Made by a program: the position numbers and the translations under genes. Below, in pieces: positions 8,953 through 21,022 of a stretch of DNA of 64,000 nucleotides (its first letter is position 1; each line of letters opens with the position of its first letter). The notes beneath the pieces are model-generated. The model was not told the DNA's origin and made no database searches. It worked only from the letters and a program-made list of their open reading frames with translations. Source of the DNA: Clarkia xantiana subsp. parviflora (taxonomy: Eukaryota; Streptophyta; Magnoliopsida; Myrtales; Onagraceae). The stretch lies in assembly GCA_036873135.1 (NCBI GenBank), contig JAPTYO010000017.1, positions 14,322,001 to 14,386,000 of the forward strand, given 5' to 3'.

Positions 8953-10379
8953 GTAACTATAAATATATCTAGTACAATTTTAGGAAACTAGATATTATTG
9001 ATAATATAGTTGCCTAAAAGATTGAGAAAATATATATTATTGATGAAAATATATCCCTAATATATAATACTGACAATAATATATATATATATATATAGTG
9101 TTGCCAAATATATATATGTATGTAGATTGTTGATTAATTATATATCTCTAAATATAGAATCTTGACAATAAATATATATATATATATACTTGTGCCGAAA
9201 TATATATATATATATGTGCAGAAAATTAGAAATTATTTAATAATAAATTGTTACTTGGTGGCCAAGTTAAATTTTTAGTGGACTTTAAAACCCTACTTGA
9301 CCCACAAGTATCAATTTCGGCCGGACCTATAGGGTAACGGGCCGGTCCAATTTAGCACAACCGGGTTGGGTCAACCAACCCGGGTGACCAAGGGAATCTG
9401 AACAGGACCGAACCGGGTCAACCGAACCGAACCGGGTTGGGTTCCATGGGTCCAAACCGGTGCAGGTCAAAAGTCAGGTTTTCTGAATCGGTCCGACCCA
9501 TTCAGGTCGGGTCGGACCGGGGCAACTAATATGGGTCGAACCGACCCGGTTTGAGTGACTAACTGAACTGAATTCCTATTTTAAACCAAACCGGTCCGGC
9601 CGAACTATGTTGCCGAACCAGACAGGTCCGAACCGGTCTGAACCGAACCAGAATAATTAACCGGAACCGAATTAATTAAATAAAATAGGATGGTCAAATT
9701 TTTTCCAAATGTTTTCGAACTTTAAACTACATACACTGTGCTATACAAGTTTTATTTTTTCACGTTTTAATTAAACCTGATGCCTAGTATCGATTATGGG
9801 GATGGATATCAGAAATGCATTATTTTGGGACTGAGTCATTTAGTGGGCTGAATTGCAATTGCTATTTAATTGATATTATTGCATGATTAGAACTGTCGTC
9901 TTGACTATATCAAGCTAGCTGGATTATGCATATTGTGGGTGGAGCCCTGGTTTTCAATTAATGAGTTGCGCACTAGGACAAACATGCTGTGATGGTTGCA
10001 ATTGCCTAGGATTCATGGCTAGAAGTACGCATGTTTGATTTAAAGCATGAATTGCAAGTCAGCCACAAATGTTTAAATAGTGGAAATCAGTCGCCAAATA
10101 TACATGTTTGAATGGTGTGATCACTCATGATACGTATGATGGTTTACGGGGTAGGCTACTACGGAAACATAAACACAGGTACATGCTTGTAATGAGAGGA
10201 ATATGTGCACATACCTTAAACCTTTTCCGTAGTCCCAATGATCCTGCTGAGGGAGTTCACGATCCACCAGACGGAACTTGTAGAGGTTCTTGTTATGGAA
10301 GCCGTATGCGGTATTAGCTCCAGAACAAAGCCTCTGATCGATTCTTAGCAGGGACGGATCTCCGGAGTGTTTGCCCGAA
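8953..10379. other. Non-coding AT-rich remnant between R1 and a copia-like LTR
   Basis: No credible coding region. 9050-9215 is rich in (AT)n microsatellite. 9300-9660 is a cluster of degenerate ACCGGGTTGGG / CCGAACCGG motifs on both strands. The rest is unclassified, possibly part of the LTR or flank of the minus-strand element that ends at 10725. Confidence 0.5.
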
Positions 10380-10725
10380 GAAAATTGGCATAACCTTGGT
10401 GCTTGGTGAGGTTCGGGCGAACTAGTGTTTTAGGCAGGAGGGTTTTTCTCTTAAATCACCACTTAGGAGGAATTGTGAAAATTACCCTAATGAAAACCCT
10501 AATCCCCTTATTTATAGGAGGAGCAAAGGGGACAAAAATCCACTTTGCCCCTTCATTATTTCGGCCGGCTTATATGTGTAAGGGAGGCTCAATTTTGGGC
10601 CTCTCACGTCAATTGGAATTTAGGTCAAGCCCAATTTCCCTAATGTGACATTTACCCAATTTCTTAGGTAACATATACATATTAATGGGCTTCCATTTAT
10701 GGCGCCCAATCACCATATGCTAACA
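10380..10725 (-). mobile_element. Minus-strand LTR fragment, copia-like
   Basis: On the minus strand GAGTGGGAGC (10726-10736) precedes TGTTAGCATATGG, the arrangement of a copia-type polypurine tract followed by an LTR start. A TATA box CCTATAAATAAGG is at 10506-10518 (minus). The left border is not resolved, and the value given is a guess at where similarity to LTR sequence starts. R2 is inserted 28 bp to its right. Confidence 0.4.
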
Positions 10726-10748
10726 GCTCCCACTCGCCGGAATGGGAG

Positions 10749-10753
10749 GGTGC
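10749..10753. repeat. R2 target-site duplication, left copy
   Basis: GGTGC directly before the 5' LTR, identical to 21724-21728 after the 3' LTR. This proves a single clean insertion of R2. Confidence 0.92.
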
Positions 10754-11372
10754 TGATGGGTTTCGATATAGCCGTCAGGCCCATTAACGGCGACTAAACG
10801 GCGAAGAAGGCCCACTGGGCCCCAAAGAAGCTCAGAAGACCAATACGAGGGGACCCGACAAGGTCAGTCCTGACATGCGAGCTGAACGCCCCCGATCCTA
10901 TGCCTTTAAGTAGGCCCCGATATCGAATCCCTGAGAGTACTGGCCCTGTCCCGATGATGAGGGGCCTCGAGCGGTGACCAAAGGAGATAACTCTGGAGTC
11001 CCCGACATCCGTCGGGACTTGCCACCAGAGAACGAGGCCGAGAAATACGCCCACTATCAACATAGTGGGGAAGTGGCCTGAAAAGAAGGAACGTGGGCTA
11101 CTGGCCATGCCGAGATAAACGGAACATGGCAGTTATCTCAACAGGTAACTGAGGTGACCCCTCCCCTATATAAAGGAAGGAGTTACCTCAGGATTGATAC
11201 GTTCACATACTTACATACTGATACTTGCCAGTTTACATCGAGATACTCATTTAAGCATCGGAGAGGGATTCTGGGTCACCGCCCGGTCTATCCCCTTCTT
11301 GCAGGATTACTTGGAGCGAAGGAGTTCAGATTTTCGTGAAGAACGTACCGGAGTTCCAACCGTGATCCAACA
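10754..11372 (+). repeat. R2 5' LTR (619 bp)
   Basis: TGATGGGTTTCG to GATCCAACA. The TATA box TATATAAA is at 11167-11174. It carries one copy of the 25-bp unit (TATGCCTTTAAGTAGGCCCCG near 10902-10922) that is expanded in the 3' LTR. Confidence 0.95.
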
Positions 11373-11373
11373 T

Positions 11374-11390
11374 TGGCGCCGTCTGTGGGA
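11374..11390 (+). promoter_or_regulatory. R2 primer-binding site
   Basis: TGGCGCCGTCTGTGGGA, one base after the LTR end. The first nine bases fit the 3' end of plant tRNA-Asp as I recall it; the match beyond that is imperfect. R3 has the identical site at 38542-38558. Confidence 0.8.
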
Positions 11391-11408
11391 ACGAAGCAAA
11401 AAGCGAAA

Positions 11409-12289
11409 ATGGCTTCTATCCGTTCAATGGCTGGCAAGCAAAAGAAGAGACAAGGACAATCTGGTGGTTCCCGTCACCCTACTGGAACTCTGAACTCAGG
11501 GCTGCCAGAGCGCACTGTTGATCGGAATGATCCTCCCCATGCTGTTTCCCAAACAAGGGGGCATCATGAGGATCGCGAAGATTCCATCCGAAACTCATCG
11601 GAGAGCCGGGAAGAGATCCCAAGGAGGCACCTGCAAAGCCTGACTTGGCAAAGGCTGTGATGGATGCCATGCCAGTATTTTTGGAAGCTATAGAGGCCCT
11701 CTTGGAACGAAGGGAGGCCGTAAAGAAGAAGGAGGAGGAGTTGCCTCCGCCTCCGCTGATGGAGAATCGGGACGGGCAGGAGGCCCAGCCCGAGCACCAG
11801 GACAAGGGCAAGGAGCCCGCTCAGGCGGAGCAGTTCGTGATTGATGGGCCTGGACCTGTGTAGCATAGGACCATTCCTCTCAATGGCCCTATCACCCCCG
11901 ATCAAGTGGTGAAGATCGTAAACATCTGCATGGGGTATCAGAAGAAGATGATGTCAGAGCTGAGGGATCGATCTACTCATCCCTTTGTCCCTCGATTGGT
12001 GAACACCATTGCCCCGCCGGGACTGGGCATCCCGACAATCAAGGAGTACGATTGCGAGGGAGATCCAGTTCGACATGTCCAGAAGCATGTCATGGCCTGT
12101 CTAGGCAGAGCCCCGAATGATGATATAGTGTGCGTCTTGTTCCCAGGCACACTTGGCGAGAGGGCCCTGACGTGGTTCTTCAGCCTTCCCCCAGGATGCA
12201 TCTCTAGCTGGACCCAGATGCATGATCGCTTCATCTAGCAATACCAGGGCAGTCGGCGTCTCCTGAAAAGCGCGAGGTCCCTGGCTGAG
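11409..12289 (+). pseudogene. R2 gag, N-terminal and core part (broken)
   Basis: The start ATG at 11409 (MASIRSMAGKQ) matches the R3 start (MPSTRSMAAGKQ). A frameshift lies between about 11590 and 11645, TAG stops occur at 11861-11863 and 12236-12238, and the last two are CAG in R3. The core VRHVQKHVMACLGRAPND and RALTWFFSLPPG is a retrotransposon gag (capsid) domain. No functional Gag can be made from this copy. Confidence 0.85.
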
Positions 12290-13639
12290 GTGGTACAGAG
12301 GCCCGACGAATCTCTGGCGCATTACTACCCGAGGTACACTGCCAGCGTGGCCGAGATTGATGAGGAAATGACGGAGGGAGAGACCATCCGTACCTTCATT
12401 CGGAACCTGAGTGCACCGTATGGTTCCGACCTGATGAACAGCGTGGCTGAGAAGGCTGTGTGGAACATGGAGGCGCTGCAGAAGACAGTGAAGCAGCAAA
12501 TCGACGTTCAGGAGTCGAAGATAGCTGCCGGAGACCTCGATCCTTCGAAATCAAACAGGGGGAAGCAGTCGTTCAAATCCTCGGACGACCGCAAGAGGAA
12601 AGATAAACCCGAGAGCAGTCGGGGTCGAGGTCGTCCCGATCGGAGGGAAGACAAGCGTTCCTCGAAGTCGGACAAGCGGGAGGACCACTACACTCCTCTC
12701 ATTTGTTCCATGGGTGCTGTGCTGGCGGTGATGGACCAACAGGGTATCGCCAGGTATCCCCCGAAAAAAGATGGAGAGTCCATGGGAGCCCGCACTGATC
12801 GTTATTGTCGCTTTCACCGTGCCAACGGTCACGACACTAACCATTTTCGGGAGTTGAAGAAAGAGATTGAGAAGCTGATCCAGAAGGGGAAGCTCAAGGA
12901 ATTTGGGGCTGGACAACGGGGCCGATCCCGTTCCCGGTCCCGATCGCGGTCCCGTTCCCGATCCCGTGGTCGATCCCCGAAGAAGGACAAGTCCGAGTCT
13001 TCCAATGCCCGCAAGGAGAAGCGGGGAACTATTAATGTGATTCATGGAGGACTTGCTACAGGAGGAGATACTACGGCAGCTCAGGAGGTCTATGCTTCTC
13101 GGATTCCCATTGTTGTGGTACTAGGCAAGAGGGCCCGAAATTGGACTCCGAAAGAAGAAATGGTGATTCCCTTCTCAGCGGAGGACCTGATAGGTGTGGA
13201 CACCCCGCACGATGACGCTTTTGTCATGACCCTGAACGTGGATGGGTACGAGATGAAGCAAATCCTGATTGATGGAGGGAGCTCCTCCGACATTCTGTTC
13301 ATGGATGCACTGGAGGCTATGGGAAAAACCAAGAAGGACTTGAAGCCCGCAGACTTCCCGATGGTCGGATTTTCTGGCTCTACTACTTACCCGGTGGGGA
13401 TGATTACGTTATCGGTTGAATTCGGTAGTGGCTGGAAGTCGGAGAAGAGGAACGTAGAGTTCGTGGAGGTCAAGTCCGCGGGGACCTACAACGCCATTAT
13501 CGGGAGGACTACCATCAACCCGCTGGGGGCAGTTGCCTCAACTGTCCATCAGAAGCTGAAGTTCCCGACTGACCACAGAATCGGGGAGTTCCAGGGCGAT
13601 CAGATAGCCTCCAGGAGGTGCTACGTCAATGCCACTTGA
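12290..13639 (+). CDS. R2 gag C-terminus and protease ORF
   Basis: 449 codons. The end of the gag core (DESLAHYYPRYTASVAEI) is followed by a basic linker and a degenerate zinc knuckle (CRFHRANGHDTNHF). An Arg-Ser repeat tract (about 12920-12980, ten or more RS dipeptides) comes next, then INVIHGG and protease with IDGGSSSDILF. It ends at TGA 13637-13639, where R3 has TGG, so the stop is a mutation and pol continues downstream. R3 keeps the same RS tract at about 40094-40148. Confidence 0.85.
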   Translation: MVQRPDESLAHYYPRYTASVAEIDEEMTEGETIRTFIRNLSAPYGSDLMNSVAEKAVWNMEALQKTVKQQIDVQESKIAAGDLDPSKSNRGKQSFKSSDDRKRKDKPESSRGRGRPDRREDKRSSKSDKREDHYTPLICSMGAVLAVMDQQGIARYPPKKDGESMGARTDRYCRFHRANGHDTNHFRELKKEIEKLIQKGKLKEFGAGQRGRSRSRSRSRSRSRSRGRSPKKDKSESSNARKEKRGTINVIHGGLATGGDTTAAQEVYASRIPIVVVLGKRARNWTPKEEMVIPFSAEDLIGVDTPHDDAFVMTLNVDGYEMKQILIDGGSSSDILFMDALEAMGKTKKDLKPADFPMVGFSGSTTYPVGMITLSVEFGSGWKSEKRNVEFVEVKSAGTYNAIIGRTTINPLGAVASTVHQKLKFPTDHRIGEFQGDQIASRRCYVNAT

Positions 13640-13657
13640 AGGAGGAATCGGGAGGCT

Positions 13658-15175
13658 ATGAATGTTTTCCAGACTGATGCCGATCCCCGAGAGGAGTTTG
13701 GGCGTCCCGCCCCGATGGAGAATTTGAAGGAGGTCGAGATCGACGGACCTCAAAGAAAGGTGAAAATCGGGTCCGCTCTGTCGGAGGAGACGGCCCGAGA
13801 ACTGATTGATTTATTGAAGGAGTTCAAGGAGCTGTTTGCCTGGTCCCTGAGCGACATGCCAGGAATCAGCCCCGATGTAATTACTCACGAGCTGAAGATT
13901 GATCCCGTGATCAAGCCGGTCACACAGAGAAGGCGCCCGATGGGTGCCGACAAGAAGATCGCGATCCAGCAGGAGGTGGGCAGGTTGCTCGAAGCTGGAT
14001 TTATTAAGGAGCTCCGATTCCAGACCTGGGTCGCCAACCCAGTCCTGGTGAAGAAGAGCAATGGCAAGTGGCGGATGTGCGTGGATTTCCGTGACCTGAA
14101 CAAAGCATGCCCAAAGGATTGCTATCCGCTCCCGAGGATCGACCAGCTGGTGGATGCCACATCGGGACATGAGTTGCTGAACTTTATGGATGCATACTCC
14201 GGCTATAACCAGATCAAGATGTCCAAGGAGGATGCCCCTCACACTGCTTTTTATGCTGACAGTGACATCTATCATTATGATGTTATGCCCTTTGGACTGA
14301 TCAATGCAGGTGCAACTTATCAAAGGATGGTGAACAAACTGTTTGGGGACATGCTGGGAAAAACAATGGAGGCCTATGTGGACGACATGCTGGTGAAGTC
14401 TCGACAGGCCGAGGATCATGTTCACAACTTGGCCACAGCATTCGAGCGGATGAGGCTGGGCTTTATGGTGAGCCAAAGAGGAATCGAGGTGAACCCTGAG
14501 AAGCTGAGGGCAATCGAGGAGATGAAGTCCCCGACGAGCCATCGGGAGGTGCAGGTGCTGAATGGCCGATTGCCCGCGATGAATCGCTTCCTGTACAAGG
14601 CAAGCGGCCGATCCATGCCATTCTTTGAAGTGCCGAGGGCTAATAAGAAGTTCGAGTGGACTTCCGAGTGCGAGGAGGCGTTCCAGGCACTGAAGCAACA
14701 CCTCCGTTCCCTCCCGCCGCTGGCGAAGCCCATCCCAGGCGAGCCACTCTATCTGTATTTGGCTGTTTCTGAATTTGCTGTTAGCTCTGTCTTAGTAAAA
14801 GTTGTAGAGGGTAGCCAAGTCCCCGTCTGTTATGTAAGCAAGGCACTCGCCAAGTCTAAAATGAATTATCCCGCCGTTGAGAAGTATCTCTATGCGTTGA
14901 TTGTTACTGCTCGGAAACTGAGGCCCTACTTCCAAGCACACAAAATTACTGTTTTGACGAATCAGCTCTTGAAACATTTTTTGAACCGACCTGATGTGTT
15001 GGGGAGATTAGTGAAATGGGCAGTCGAGCTTAGTGAGTTCCGCATTCACTTTGCTCTGAGAACGGCTATTAAGGGCCAGGCATTGGTGGATTTCATAGCA
15101 GAGTCTACAGCCCCCGATCTAGAAGAAGCGGGCCCTGTAGAGGGGGCAACTATGGAGGTCCCAATAACAGAGTGA
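13658..15175 (+). pseudogene. R2 pol: RT and RNase H ORF (deleted and broken)
   Basis: 505 codons in phase with the preceding frame. RT boxes RMCVDFRDLNKACPKD, FMDAYSGYNQI and YVDDMLVKS (about 14374-14400) are present. After FERMR it jumps straight to LGFMVSQRG, so about 25 residues found in R1 and R3 (from LHQVRLN to the middle of the box) are missing in frame near 14453, which should disable RT. RNase H follows. It ends at TGA 15173-15175 with loss of the linker and a frame change before the second RNase H. Confidence 0.87.
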
Positions 15176-15188
15176 CACCTAAAATACT

Positions 15189-16909
15189 TTGGAGATGTAC
15201 ACTGATGGCTCCTCAAATTCAGAAGGATCGGGAGCAGGTTTCGTACTGATACCACCAGACGGAGGCGAGCCCCTCCGATATGCCTTGGCCTTGACATTTA
15301 GGGCCACCAACAATGAAGCTGAATATGAGGCTCTCATCACTGGCCTCAAGATTGCTAAAGGAACGGGAGTTGGTCACTTGAAGGTGAAGTGCGATGCTAG
15401 CCTGATCGTGAACCAAGTCCAGGGGCGATACGAAGCAAAGAGCCCGATGATGAAAAAGTATCTTCGTGAGGTACAAACCCTGAAGAAGAGTTTCAAGAGC
15501 TTCGATATTGAGGCGATCCCGAGGGAGGATAATGCGGAAGCAGATGCCTTGAGCAATTTCGCCTTGGGGGCACCCCTCGATGAAAGTCGGAAGGTGCATT
15601 TCTTGGAGAAGGTGATCCTGTCAACCACCGATCAGTCGGAGGTTTGTGCCATTGAGATCGGATCGGAGGAGCCCACTTGGATGACCCCGATAGCCGCGTA
15701 TCTGACTACGGGGGCAGTCCCCGATGGGGAAGTGGCAGCAGGCAAAATACGCCGAATCGCGCCTAATTATGTGATGGTGGACAATCAGCTGTACAAAAAG
15801 GGGTATTTAAGTCCTTATCTGAAATGCGTGGCCGAGCCCGACACCGGTCGGATCCTTAGGGAGGTAAACGAAGGATATTTGGCCTTTCATGAAGGTGCCC
15901 GATCCATCGTGAGGAAAGTGTTGAACTTGGGCTATTACTGGCCCTCGATGAACAAGGAGGCAACGATGCTAGTCCGATCCTGTGACGCTTGCCAGAAGTA
16001 CGCCCCAAACATCGTGGCTCCAGCTTCCGATCTGACGTCCATCAAGAGTGCTTGGCCCTTCTCGCAATGGGGAATCGACTTGGTGGGACCCCTTCCAGTT
16101 GCAAAAGGTCAGTGTCGATACTTAGTTGTGGCTATTGATTATTTTTCGAAATGGATAGAAGCCAAGGCATTGGCCATGACAACGGGGAACCATATCCTCA
16201 AATTCCTCCAGAACCATATCATATCCCGATACGGGATCCCCAAGGTGGTGATCAGCGATAATGGTCGTCCGTTTAACGGGGCCCAGTGGAAGGAGTACTT
16301 GGAGGAACTGAAAATTGAGAATCGGACATCCTCTGTCTGTCATGCTCAAACCAATGGACAAGTGGAGTCAGCCAACAAGATCGTGATGGACGTCCTGAAG
16401 AAGAGGGTCCACGCCTTGAAGGGCAAATGGCTGGACGAGCTGGAAAATGTACTTTGGCTGTTAGAACAACACCCAAAAGATCGACCGGGGAGACTCCGTT
16501 TGGCCTCGTCTATGGCACAGAGGCAGTTTCTCCCATGGAAATAGCTGTGGCATCCCATCGGACGAGGTATTACGAACCTCTGTCGAATGATGAAATAAGG
16601 CGTCTGGACTTGGACTTGGTCGAAGAGAAGAGGCGGAGTGCCGAGGAGGTCCAGGCCTGGATGCGCTTGGCAACAGCCCGATATTTTAATCGACGAGTCA
16701 AGTCTCGACATTTCTTTGTCGGGGAACTGGTGTGGCGTCGGAACGAATTTACCATTTTGGATCGGATCAGCAAGATGTCACCAAAATGGGAAGGGCCTTA
16801 TAAGGCCGTGGGGATGCCAGCTCGGAATGCGTATAAGTTGGAAGACCTCGATGGCAATGTGTTGAAGCATTCTTTTAGTGGCGAACATTTGAAGAAATTT
16901 CATGTTTGA
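15189..16909 (+). pseudogene. R2 pol: archaeal-type RNase H and integrase (frameshifted)
   Basis: The second RNase H starts MYTDGSSNSEGS. The integrase zinc finger (HEGARS, then CDACQKYAP) and core (GIDLVGP, SDNGRPF, GQVESAN) follow. A one-base deletion near 16455 (NVLW then out of frame) shifts the end; the correct C-terminal frame resumes (16427-16909 frame) with RTTPKRSTGETPFG and ends FHV at 16909. Compared with R1 and R3 the integrase is otherwise full length. Confidence 0.85.
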
Positions 16910-16910
16910 T

Positions 16911-17610
16911 ATTAAGTCGCCTTCAGTGGTGCAAGCTGTTTATTAAGTCGCCTTCAGTGGTGCAAGTTATTGGTTAAGTCGCCTTCAGTGGTGCAAGTTA
17001 TCTATTAAGTCGCCTTCAGTGGTGCAAGTTGTTTATTAAGTCGCCTTCAGTGGTGCAAGTTGTTTATCGTGTTGAGCCATCAATGAATAAAGAGGCTGCT
17101 TCCAATTAAATCGCCTTAAGTGGCGTGGTTCCGCCTTAAGTGGCACAATTAAATCGCCTTAAGTGGCGTGGTTCCGCCTTAAGTGGCACGTTTAAATCGC
17201 CTTAAGTGGTGTAGATAAGTTGCCTTATGTGGCCCAATTAAATCGCCTTAAGTGGCGTGGTTCCGCCTTAAGTGGCACGATTAAATCGCCTTAAGTGGTG
17301 AAGATAAGTTGCCTTAAGTGGCCCAATTAAATCGCCTTAAGTGGCGTGGTTCGGCCTTAAGTGGCACGATTAAATCGCCTTAAGTGGTGTAGATAAGTTG
17401 CCTTAAGTGGCCCAATTAAATCGCCTTAAGTGGCGTGGTTCAGCCTTAAGTGGCACGATTAAATCGCCTTAAATGGTGCTGCCTTAAGAGGCACGATTAA
17501 ATCGCCTTAAGTGGTGTGGGTAAAATGTCTTATGTGACGCGTCGAAATTACTTTAAGTGATATGATCGAATTTCCTTAGGTGGCGTAGTTAATTCGCCTT
17601 AAGTGGTGCA
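16911..17610 (+). repeat. R2 3' UTR tandem arrays
   Basis: About five units of 31 bp (AAGTCGCCTTCAGTGGTGCA) at 16912-17065, then alternating 22-bp units (AAATCGCCTTAAGTGGCGTG and GTTCCGCCTTAAGTGGCACG) to about 17610. The core CGCCTTAAGTGG is shared with the R1 and R3 arrays. Confidence 0.92.
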
Positions 17611-17701
17611 AGGGTAATCGGGACCGGAAGGGATTGATATTATAAAGATCCAAAAGGTTCACGACAAAAAGGAAATTACAAGGATTCGAAAATAAAGCGA
17701 C

Positions 17702-20597
17702 TAAGCTTGATCCTTGGTAGCGTCGAGGGGAGCAGGGTCCACGAGATCTGTGGCAGAAAGCTCCGTGACCGGAGGATCGGACCTGGTAGATTGGCCGCGG
17801 GAGGATCGGACTCTGAAGGATTAGCCGCGGGAGGGTCGATCATCGGGGGCTCTGTCGTCAGGATGTCTGCACTTGGAGGCTCCACCGTGCCTTCAGCACC
17901 CACAGTCCCCTCGGGGGTGTTGCCCCCGTCACTCTCCTCAGAAAGGCTGAAATACCTCCCCGCGAAGGGGGCGAGAGTCTGAGACTTGGTGAAGTCGATG
18001 ACACCACCATACTCCAGATGGAGCTCCTCGACAGCATTAAGCAGGGTGTTTTCCACCTCCGTCGTACAGAACTTCACCGCGTCCGCTTGAAAAGCTTCGG
18101 AGCCCCAATAATCCTCCCGACCTTTGGCTTCAGCTTCAGCCAGCTTGGCAGGGAACTCGGCAACCTCCCGCTCCAGCTGTCGGGACCGGTTGGCGAGGAG
18201 GACTTTCTCAGCCGCCAGCCCAGCCTGGGCATCCTCCAGAGCCTTCTTCTCGAGGACATGCCTGTCCCGATCCTCCGCGCGCCCCTGCTGCTCTTCCTGG
18301 AGCCTTTGGCGCTCCTGCTTCAGCAACCTCTTGAAATCGTGGACCTGCCTCAAGAGGTCCCGACTCTTCTAGTTAAGGAGGGCCTGCTCCTTAACCAACT
18401 TCCCCTTTGACGACTTGGAGGCAACCAGATCCCCCTCGAGCTTAGCTAAGACCTCGGGGGCCGCCTTGGCTCGCTCCTCCTTCAGGGCCTCCTCCAAGGC
18501 CAGGATATACCCGAAGCAGCGGTGCTGGTCCGCCATTTCCTGTAGAAAAGAAGGGAGGTTAGTACATGAGAGTATTTTACATTATATACTAAGTGTGAAA
18601 ACCGGAAGACTTACCTCCACACGGCGAACGGCCATAGCGCGAATGTCCGCATGGATGTCCTCGGGGGCCAAGGAGAGTGGAAGCTTCATAGACGGCGGAA
18701 CTGAACCTGCCAGTAGGTGCAGACCCAGTTCCGGTGACAAATTGTCCCGACGTAGCGGAACCCCCTGTAGTGACTCGATCGGGGTCCAGGGAGCTGCCGC
18801 CTGGTCGGGGGCATAAAGCCGATAGAAGCTCCCGTCTAAGGGGAGAGGAGGAGGAACGGCCTGAGCGTCGGAGGTGCGTGCCTCCGAGCCGCCATGAGAA
18901 CCCGGCGAAAGCTGCTGCGCCGGAGAAGATGGAGGCAGCCCTTCGGAAGTTGGCTCCACCGGGGTCTGCCTCGCCCCCCGACGATGAACCAGGGGCTGGC
19001 CTTCGCTTGCCTCATCAGAAGAATGGGAGACGTCCAGATCAACCACCCGACGGAATTGGCCGTCCGTCGGGGCGTCTTCGGTCCCCGATCTTGTCGGGGC
19101 AGGAAGCGACAGGAGGGGTTCTCCGACCTGGGCGTTGGAGGGTGGCGTTCCCGCGGAAGCTCCAACTCCCGATCGACCTGCAGCTGGAGGACGAGAAGCT
19201 TCAGAAAGAAAGTCAGGAAGTTAATCGGAATCCTTACACCAGATGACGCGACGGGAGAGGTACTGGTCCTTCCCGTGATAATTATAGTAACCCGCTTTGA
19301 GAATGCGTGGAGTTTCTCCTTGTAGGATGCGTTTGATCCCTTCGATCCGTGCTCCCTTATCAGAGGGGATTAACTCATCGGGAATACGCCTCCTGTATAA
19401 TCGAATTGCTGAGCGGAGTTGTTTACCTTCCTTGGAAGTCTTGGTGTTGAAGATTTGCTCCATCTTCTCCACCCGGGCCCGCTTGATTTGCTCCGAGGTG
19501 GGACGTGCCGATGAGGAAGTGGCCCTCTTTGAATACTTCCTCTTCCTCGCGGGGCGTGGGACAGCATCAGTCTCCGCCTGCTTAAGCACGAGATTGGTCA
19601 GCAATGATACATTCTTAGCTGCAAGGATGAAAACGAAAGTACAGTTAGAATATTACCCAAGGAACGAGGTTAGAAGGGCCGTCGAAGAGTTGACCCCCCC
19701 GGAGACGATATCAAGGAGTCGGATCCCGGTCAGAACCAGGTCTCGCTCCCCGATGGAGTTGGCGTCGAGAGGAGTGAAAGAGTCCCCCCAACGATAAAGC
19801 TGGATGCAGTGGAGAATCAGGAAATCCTCCTCGGAGTAAGTGTAGAAAGCGGGGGCAGGGTCCGTTTCGAGCTCCCATCGGGGCCACGGAATAGAGCTAT
19901 TTCTGATGAAGAAATAACTCCTCTTTTAACCGCTTTTGTCGGGCCCCGAATCAGTGATGAGCCCCCGACCCTTGGCAACCTTCAAGGTGTCACCATTCCA
20001 GCTGTACCGAGAGAGCTGCGCCTTGCTCCACTTAGGCATCCGCGGATAGAAGGCACAGACCCCGACGTCATTACACTTTATCCCATAAAAAGGTCCGGAA
20101 GAGTCGGAGGCTATACGGCCATTGTTGGCGGAGGCAAAGCACGCGGAAGGCATTCCACACGCGGATGGCATGGGGGGAGAAAGTAGTCGGATGTGTTTTG
20201 TAATGTTTACACATCTCGACCATGTCACCGCAGAAGGGGAAGCGGATCCCCGCCGATATTTGCCCGGTGGAGACAAATACCTCCCTTCCCGGGGACGAGT
20301 GACTGCAGAGTCACCCGGGATGCGAGGCCAAGGATAATGGAAGCGAGGCTCCCAGGTGGAAGTAATGCACCCCACTCGGAGAGCTGCATCATAGACAGTG
20401 TCTGAAATCTCATTACAAGCATAGTCGAACTTGAAGGGTTTCCTCACCCCGGAACTGGACTCACCGTCTGGAAAGTAATCATGGCAAGAAAAGGCACAGA
20501 TGATTTCCGCAAAAGTTTGGGTAAGTTGATGGAGATGAAAGGAAAAACTATGCTAACAAGTTTCTTCGGAATCGAAAGAGGAAATCATACCAGACAT
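17702..20597 (-). pseudogene. R2 antisense accessory gene (decayed)
   Basis: Same architecture as R1: exon 1 20597-20591 (ATGTCTG|GTATGA), exon 2 20467-19657, exon 3 19613-18615, exon 4 18539 to about 17702. All splice junctions are recognisable (TTTCCAG acceptor, TGG|GTAATA, GAG|GTAAGT, CTACAG). Damage: a one-base deletion near 20289, with compensation near the FYGIKC box, TAA at 19926-19928 replacing the Trp of the SGW box, TAA at 19221-19223, TAG near 18370 and a late frameshift before the conserved KDQA ending. Confidence 0.82.
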
Positions 20598-20743
20598 GTC
20601 GAATCAGAGAGGAAAGGATGAGCTTGATGGTCGGAGGTCCTGGTCGCCGGAGTGCTGATCAGAGACTAGAAAGGAGAGCTTGAGCTTTTGAAAACACAGA
20701 GAATGAAACGGTAGAGAAGAACTGAATAGTGCCAAGATTTGTG

Positions 20744-20751
20744 TTTTTATA
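20744..20751 (-). promoter_or_regulatory. TATA box of R2 antisense gene
   Basis: Minus strand CCTATAAAAA, about 150 bp upstream of the ATG at 20597, as in R1. Confidence 0.65.
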
Positions 20752-21022
20752 GGAGAGAGGATAGGCAAAGAGACGTTGCGATCTGGACCGTTGAAGAAAG
20801 CGCCTCAACCTGAATCGTCAAAACACTAGGGACAAAACGGCTATAAAGCGCTTTTTCAGAAAAGCAGGCACGTGCACTCAAGCCGTCACTTCATCGCTCA
20901 TCGCATTTAATAGGTGAGTAATCGAGAAATCTTTTCGGATTCGGTGGTTATCCTCGGAATATAGAAAGGTCCGAAGTTGGAAGACACGACGAACTATAAG
21001 TCCCTCGGGTATTGGGGGCAAA

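Noticed and set aside
10108..10317. A 69-codon plus-strand frame between R1 and R2
   Set aside because: Short, without homology I can recognise, in AT-rich remnant DNA; no promoter or conserved neighbour.
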